In this document: piece by piece, positions 8,559 to 10,613 of the stretch
Position numbering within the stretch: position 1 is the stretch's first letter
How the letters are laid out: each line of letters starts with the position of its first letter
Made by a program: the position numbers and the translations under genes
The notes under the pieces: model-generated
The model's database searches: none
What the model was told of the DNA's origin: nothing
Seen by the model: only the letters and a program-made list of their open reading frames with translations
Assembly: GCA_964615935.1 (NCBI GenBank)
Contig: CAZTTG010000146.1
Span: forward strand, 1 to 10,613
Source of the DNA: CAZTTG01 sp964615935
GTDB lineage: Bacteria; Planctomycetota; UBA1135; GCA-002686595
DNA length: 10,613 nt
Direction of reading: 5' to 3'

Positions 8559-9437
8559 TCAGAGTCCGCGCATCCAGTCGGGCCGGAAGGGCGCCGACTC
8601 GGGGTGGGCCAGCACGACATCGAGCGCCGCCAGCATGGCGGGCTTGTCCTTGGGCAGGGTCCCGGCGAGCGTCAGGTAGTTGCTGGCGTGGTTGGAGCGG
8701 AAGATGGTGCCATCGAGCTCCAGATCGCCCAGGAGGGCGCGCAGCTCGGCGGCCAGCTCGACCGGCTCGAGCTCCTCGAAGCGCCCCGCCTGCCGGTCGT
8801 CCCACAGGGGCGTGTCCGGAACGGGGGTCATGGTCAGGGTGGAGAGGAAGCGCGGCTGGATGGCGTTGACCACCCGGGCCGATCCGCGCGCGTGCTCGAG
8901 GGAGAGCGCGCGCTCGCCGGCGCCCAGCAGGATCATGGTGGAGAGCTGGACCCCCGCCGCGTGGGCCTTGTTCGCGACGCGGATGGTCTCGGCGGCGTCC
9001 ACGCCCTTGCGCATCTTCAGGAGCACCTCGTCGCAGCCGCTCTCGATGCCGAGGTAGTAGAGGCTCAGCCCGGCCTCGCGCAGGTCCCGCATCTCGTCGG
9101 TGCTGCGCACCTGCAGGGACTGGGGCGAGGCGTAGATGCTGGTGCGGCGCAGCTCGGGGAAGGCGGCGCGCAGCTCGTCGAGGATGGCGCGCAGGAAGGC
9201 GGCCTTGGCCACCAGGGCGTCGCCGTCGGCCAGGAAGACCTTGCGCACGGTCCCGAGGTTCTCCCGCGCCCAGGCGATCTCGGCCTTCAGCTCCTCCAGC
9301 TTGCGCACGCGGAAGGGCTTGCGCCGGTACATGCCGCAGAAGGTGCAGCGGTTGTAGCTGCAGCCCAGGGTGGCCTGCAGGATCAGGCTGCGGGCCTCCG
9401 AGGGCGGCCGGAAGACGGGTTCGACGAGGTGGATCAT
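8559..9437 (-). CDS. Radical SAM protein with CX4CX2C cluster motif
   Basis: A 292-residue radical SAM domain protein. The iron-sulfur ligands are Cys26, Cys31 and Cys34 in TLGCSYNRCTFCGMY. The first spacing is four residues rather than the usual three. Other expected elements are the ADGDA turn (70-74) in the place of the GGE motif, and YLGIESG (128-134), the ribose/SAM-contacting strand. The C-terminal part has FRSNHASNYLTLAGTLPKDK, cited here as SNHASNYL (248-255) and LPKDK (261-265), typical of a stand-alone family related to Elp3/MiaB/NifB-type enzymes whose reaction is not known. No extra cluster-binding or cobalamin domain is present. It would be a cytoplasmic, oxygen-sensitive enzyme that cleaves SAM to a 5'-deoxyadenosyl radical. 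No Shine-Dalgarno precedes the ATG at 9437. A TATCAT hexamer (9454-9459) could act as a -10 giving an almost leaderless message, but the -35 is poor. The gene lies 57 nt after the AlkD-like gene. Confidence 0.9.
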   Translation of the reverse strand: MIHLVEPVFRPPSEARSLILQATLGCSYNRCTFCGMYRRKPFRVRKLEELKAEIAWARENLGTVRKVFLADGDALVAKAAFLRAILDELRAAFPELRRTSIYASPQSLQVRSTDEMRDLREAGLSLYYLGIESGCDEVLLKMRKGVDAAETIRVANKAHAAGVQLSTMILLGAGERALSLEHARGSARVVNAIQPRFLSTLTMTPVPDTPLWDDRQAGRFEELEPVELAAELRALLGDLELDGTIFRSNHASNYLTLAGTLPKDKPAMLAALDVVLAHPESAPFRPDWMRGL

Positions 9438-9494
9438 GGCGGGGTCGGGGGGGATGATACGCGAAAGCGCCCCCCTGCCCCAGATGGCCCGGCC

Positions 9495-10145
9495 TCAGCC
9501 GCGCCGCGGGCTCTTGCGCCCGGTCTCGAGCTTGCAGCGCACCTCGCGCTTCACCCGCGCAGCGAGGCCCTCCTCGTGCTTCGCGAGGAAGCGCTCCACG
9601 GCCCCCCGATCCCGCTTCGACAGGTCCCGCAGGGCCCACGAGAGGGCCTTCACCACCATGTCGTCGCGGTCGGCGACCAGGGCCTCGCAGACGGCCAGGG
9701 TCCGCGGCGCGTCCCCCTCTCCGCCGAGCGACTTGCGGTTGAGGCAGACCGTGCACACCAGCGCCGTGCGCCGCCACCAGCGGTTCGGCGAGCGCGTCCA
9801 CTGGCCCACGCGGTAGTCGGAGATCCGCCCCTCTCGCCAGGCCGTGCCGGCCAGGACGGCGAGGGTGTCCACGGCCCACCAGCTGTCCACCGCCTCGCCC
9901 ATGCGCTTCAGCTCGCGCCAGCGCAGCCCACGCATCGCCGCGGGGTGGCGCTGCAGCACGGTGTAGGCCGTCCAGAGGTCGCGTTGCTCGCCCCCCTCCC
10001 AGATCGCCAGCGCCAGATCGATCGCGGCCCGAGCGTCGAGCCGGTCGATCTCCTCGAGGAGGTCGCCGGGGAGCCGCTCCCAGCACCGGGGGTCGGATCG
10101 GGCCTTCAGGAAGCGGGCGATCCTCTTCGCGAGCTCAGCCGTCAT
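9495..10145 (-). CDS. AlkD-like DNA alkylation repair glycosylase
   Basis: A 216-residue all-helical HEAT-like repeat protein of the DNA alkylation repair family (PF08713, AlkD). AlkD excises cationic 3- and 7-alkylpurines from DNA, holding the duplex in a concave surface without flipping the base. The hallmark residues align by motif: W89-x3-D93 (SWWAVDTLA; AlkD Trp109/Asp113), the WWRRTAL segment with Arg125/Arg126 (AlkD Arg148) and W170 in KALSWALRDL (AlkD Trp187). The active-site aromatic pair and Asp are therefore retained and the protein should be catalytically competent. The C-terminus is basic (KLETGRKSPRRG), suiting DNA contact. The ATG at 10145 lies inside the preceding gene, overlapping it by 11 nt, so translation is probably coupled. 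No strong ribosome site is seen. Residue equivalences are from memory of the family and were not aligned. Confidence 0.88.
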   Translation of the reverse strand: MTAELAKRIARFLKARSDPRCWERLPGDLLEEIDRLDARAAIDLALAIWEGGEQRDLWTAYTVLQRHPAAMRGLRWRELKRMGEAVDSWWAVDTLAVLAGTAWREGRISDYRVGQWTRSPNRWWRRTALVCTVCLNRKSLGGEGDAPRTLAVCEALVADRDDMVVKALSWALRDLSKRDRGAVERFLAKHEEGLAARVKREVRCKLETGRKSPRRG

Positions 10146-10551
10146 CTTCCGTACGGGCGCGCGGCCAGGCTAGGATCCGCACGATCGCGTAGACCGTGCA
10201 GAGGGCCGTCGACGCCAGAACGGCAAGGTACCACCGGCCGACCTCCGGAACCATCTCCGCGGCGGGCTGGAAGTAGAGCAGGACTCCCGCGATGAACGGC
10301 AGCATCAGCCACCGGCTCTTCTCGCGGCGCACGGCCCGCGAGACGGGGGGAAGCGACACGATGGCGATCACCATTCCGGACACGGACCCCCAGAAGATCG
10401 GATTGCTGGCGTTGTGGATGAGATCGAGGCCGTGGCAGCAGGTGAAGATCAGGCCGCTCATGGCGAAGAAGGCATTCACCGCCAGCGCCAGCCCCGCGAT
10501 CGTGCCTCGCGCGGCGCGTCCGACCCGCAGATGTGTCCCGGTGGTTGCCAT
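10135..10551 (-). CDS. Small four-helix membrane protein of unknown function
   Basis: A 138-residue protein with four predicted transmembrane helices at about 17-37, 51-69, 81-98 and 105-127, with basic cytoplasmic loops (SRAVRREKSR, 71-80) and a charged C-terminus (RARTEDDG). A Cys-Cys-His at 38-40 after the first helix and two Trp residues are the only distinctive side chains. No known family is recognised. It is the first visible gene of the cluster and overlaps the AlkD-like gene by 11 nt. The ATG at 10551 is the likely start. An out-of-frame ATG lies 11 nt upstream inside a small CCCAT/ATGGG inverted repeat (10558-10570), and no clear Shine-Dalgarno is visible. The coding call rests on hydrophobic periodicity, codon pattern and the coupled downstream gene. 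Confidence 0.72.
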   Translation of the reverse strand: MATTGTHLRVGRAARGTIAGLALAVNAFFAMSGLIFTCCHGLDLIHNASNPIFWGSVSGMVIAIVSLPPVSRAVRREKSRWLMLPFIAGVLLYFQPAAEMVPEVGRWYLAVLASTALCTVYAIVRILAWPRARTEDDG

Positions 10552-10613
10552 CCCGACCCCATGCGATGGGAGACACCCGACATTCCCGCCCCACGCCCGC
10601 CGTGCGGCCCGCC

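Noticed and set aside
9439..9457. G-run (GGGGTC followed by seven G) before the radical SAM start as a G-quadruplex.
   Set aside because: Four separate G-tracts with short loops are not clearly present, and such runs are expected by chance in this composition.
5185..10295. Long plus-strand open frames (5185-7374 and 7533-10295) opposite the right-hand cluster.
   Set aside because: They lie antisense to the glycosyltransferase, unknown protein, radical SAM and AlkD-like genes, and show repetitive low-complexity translation without recognisable motifs.

Overview
This is a strongly GC-rich bacterial segment. The real genes show the usual high-GC codon pattern, which also opens many long spurious frames on the other strand. 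It holds eight recognisable protein genes, one of them cut by the left edge, plus one probable short leader peptide. No rRNA, tRNA, CRISPR array, insertion sequence or phage gene is visible. The outer-membrane-type lipoprotein and the envelope glycosyltransferase suggest a double-membraned (Gram-negative-type) bacterium. A Planctomycetota-, Myxococcota- or Acidobacteriota-like lineage would fit, but the phylum cannot be fixed from this window.

Left part (1-3884, minus strand): two half-transporters with a GTGA stop/start overlap form a heterodimeric type IV ABC exporter. The motifs show a split pair of ATP sites. The first subunit has Asp in place of the Walker B catalytic Glu, and the second has LSIGQ in place of LSGGQ. 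Together these give one degenerate and one competent site, as in TM287/288, LmrCD and BmrCD. Upstream, still on the minus strand, lie in order a sigma70-like promoter, a Shine-Dalgarno, a 17-codon ORF (MRTRLYHLLPPGVPPLP), two hairpins at its stop codon, a 13-bp intrinsic terminator with a T-rich tail, and a further hairpin. Then the exporter begins. This layout looks like a leader-peptide attenuator and parallels bmrB-bmrCD of Bacillus subtilis. It is the most interesting object in the window.

Middle (about 4008-4775, plus strand): a single lipoprotein gene of the DUF1579 family is divergent from the exporter and convergent with the gene cluster to its right.

Right part (4912-10551, minus strand): five tightly packed co-directional genes. 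In transcription order they are a small four-helix membrane protein, an AlkD-like DNA alkylation repair glycosylase (11-nt overlap), a radical SAM protein with an unusual CX4CX2C cluster motif, a membrane-anchored helical protein of unknown function, and a large polytopic GT-C-type glycosyltransferase with a C-terminal soluble domain. The last three are separated by only 3 and 17 nt and are probably co-transcribed. Their functions do not point to one obvious pathway. The final pair is most plausibly an envelope-glycan module.
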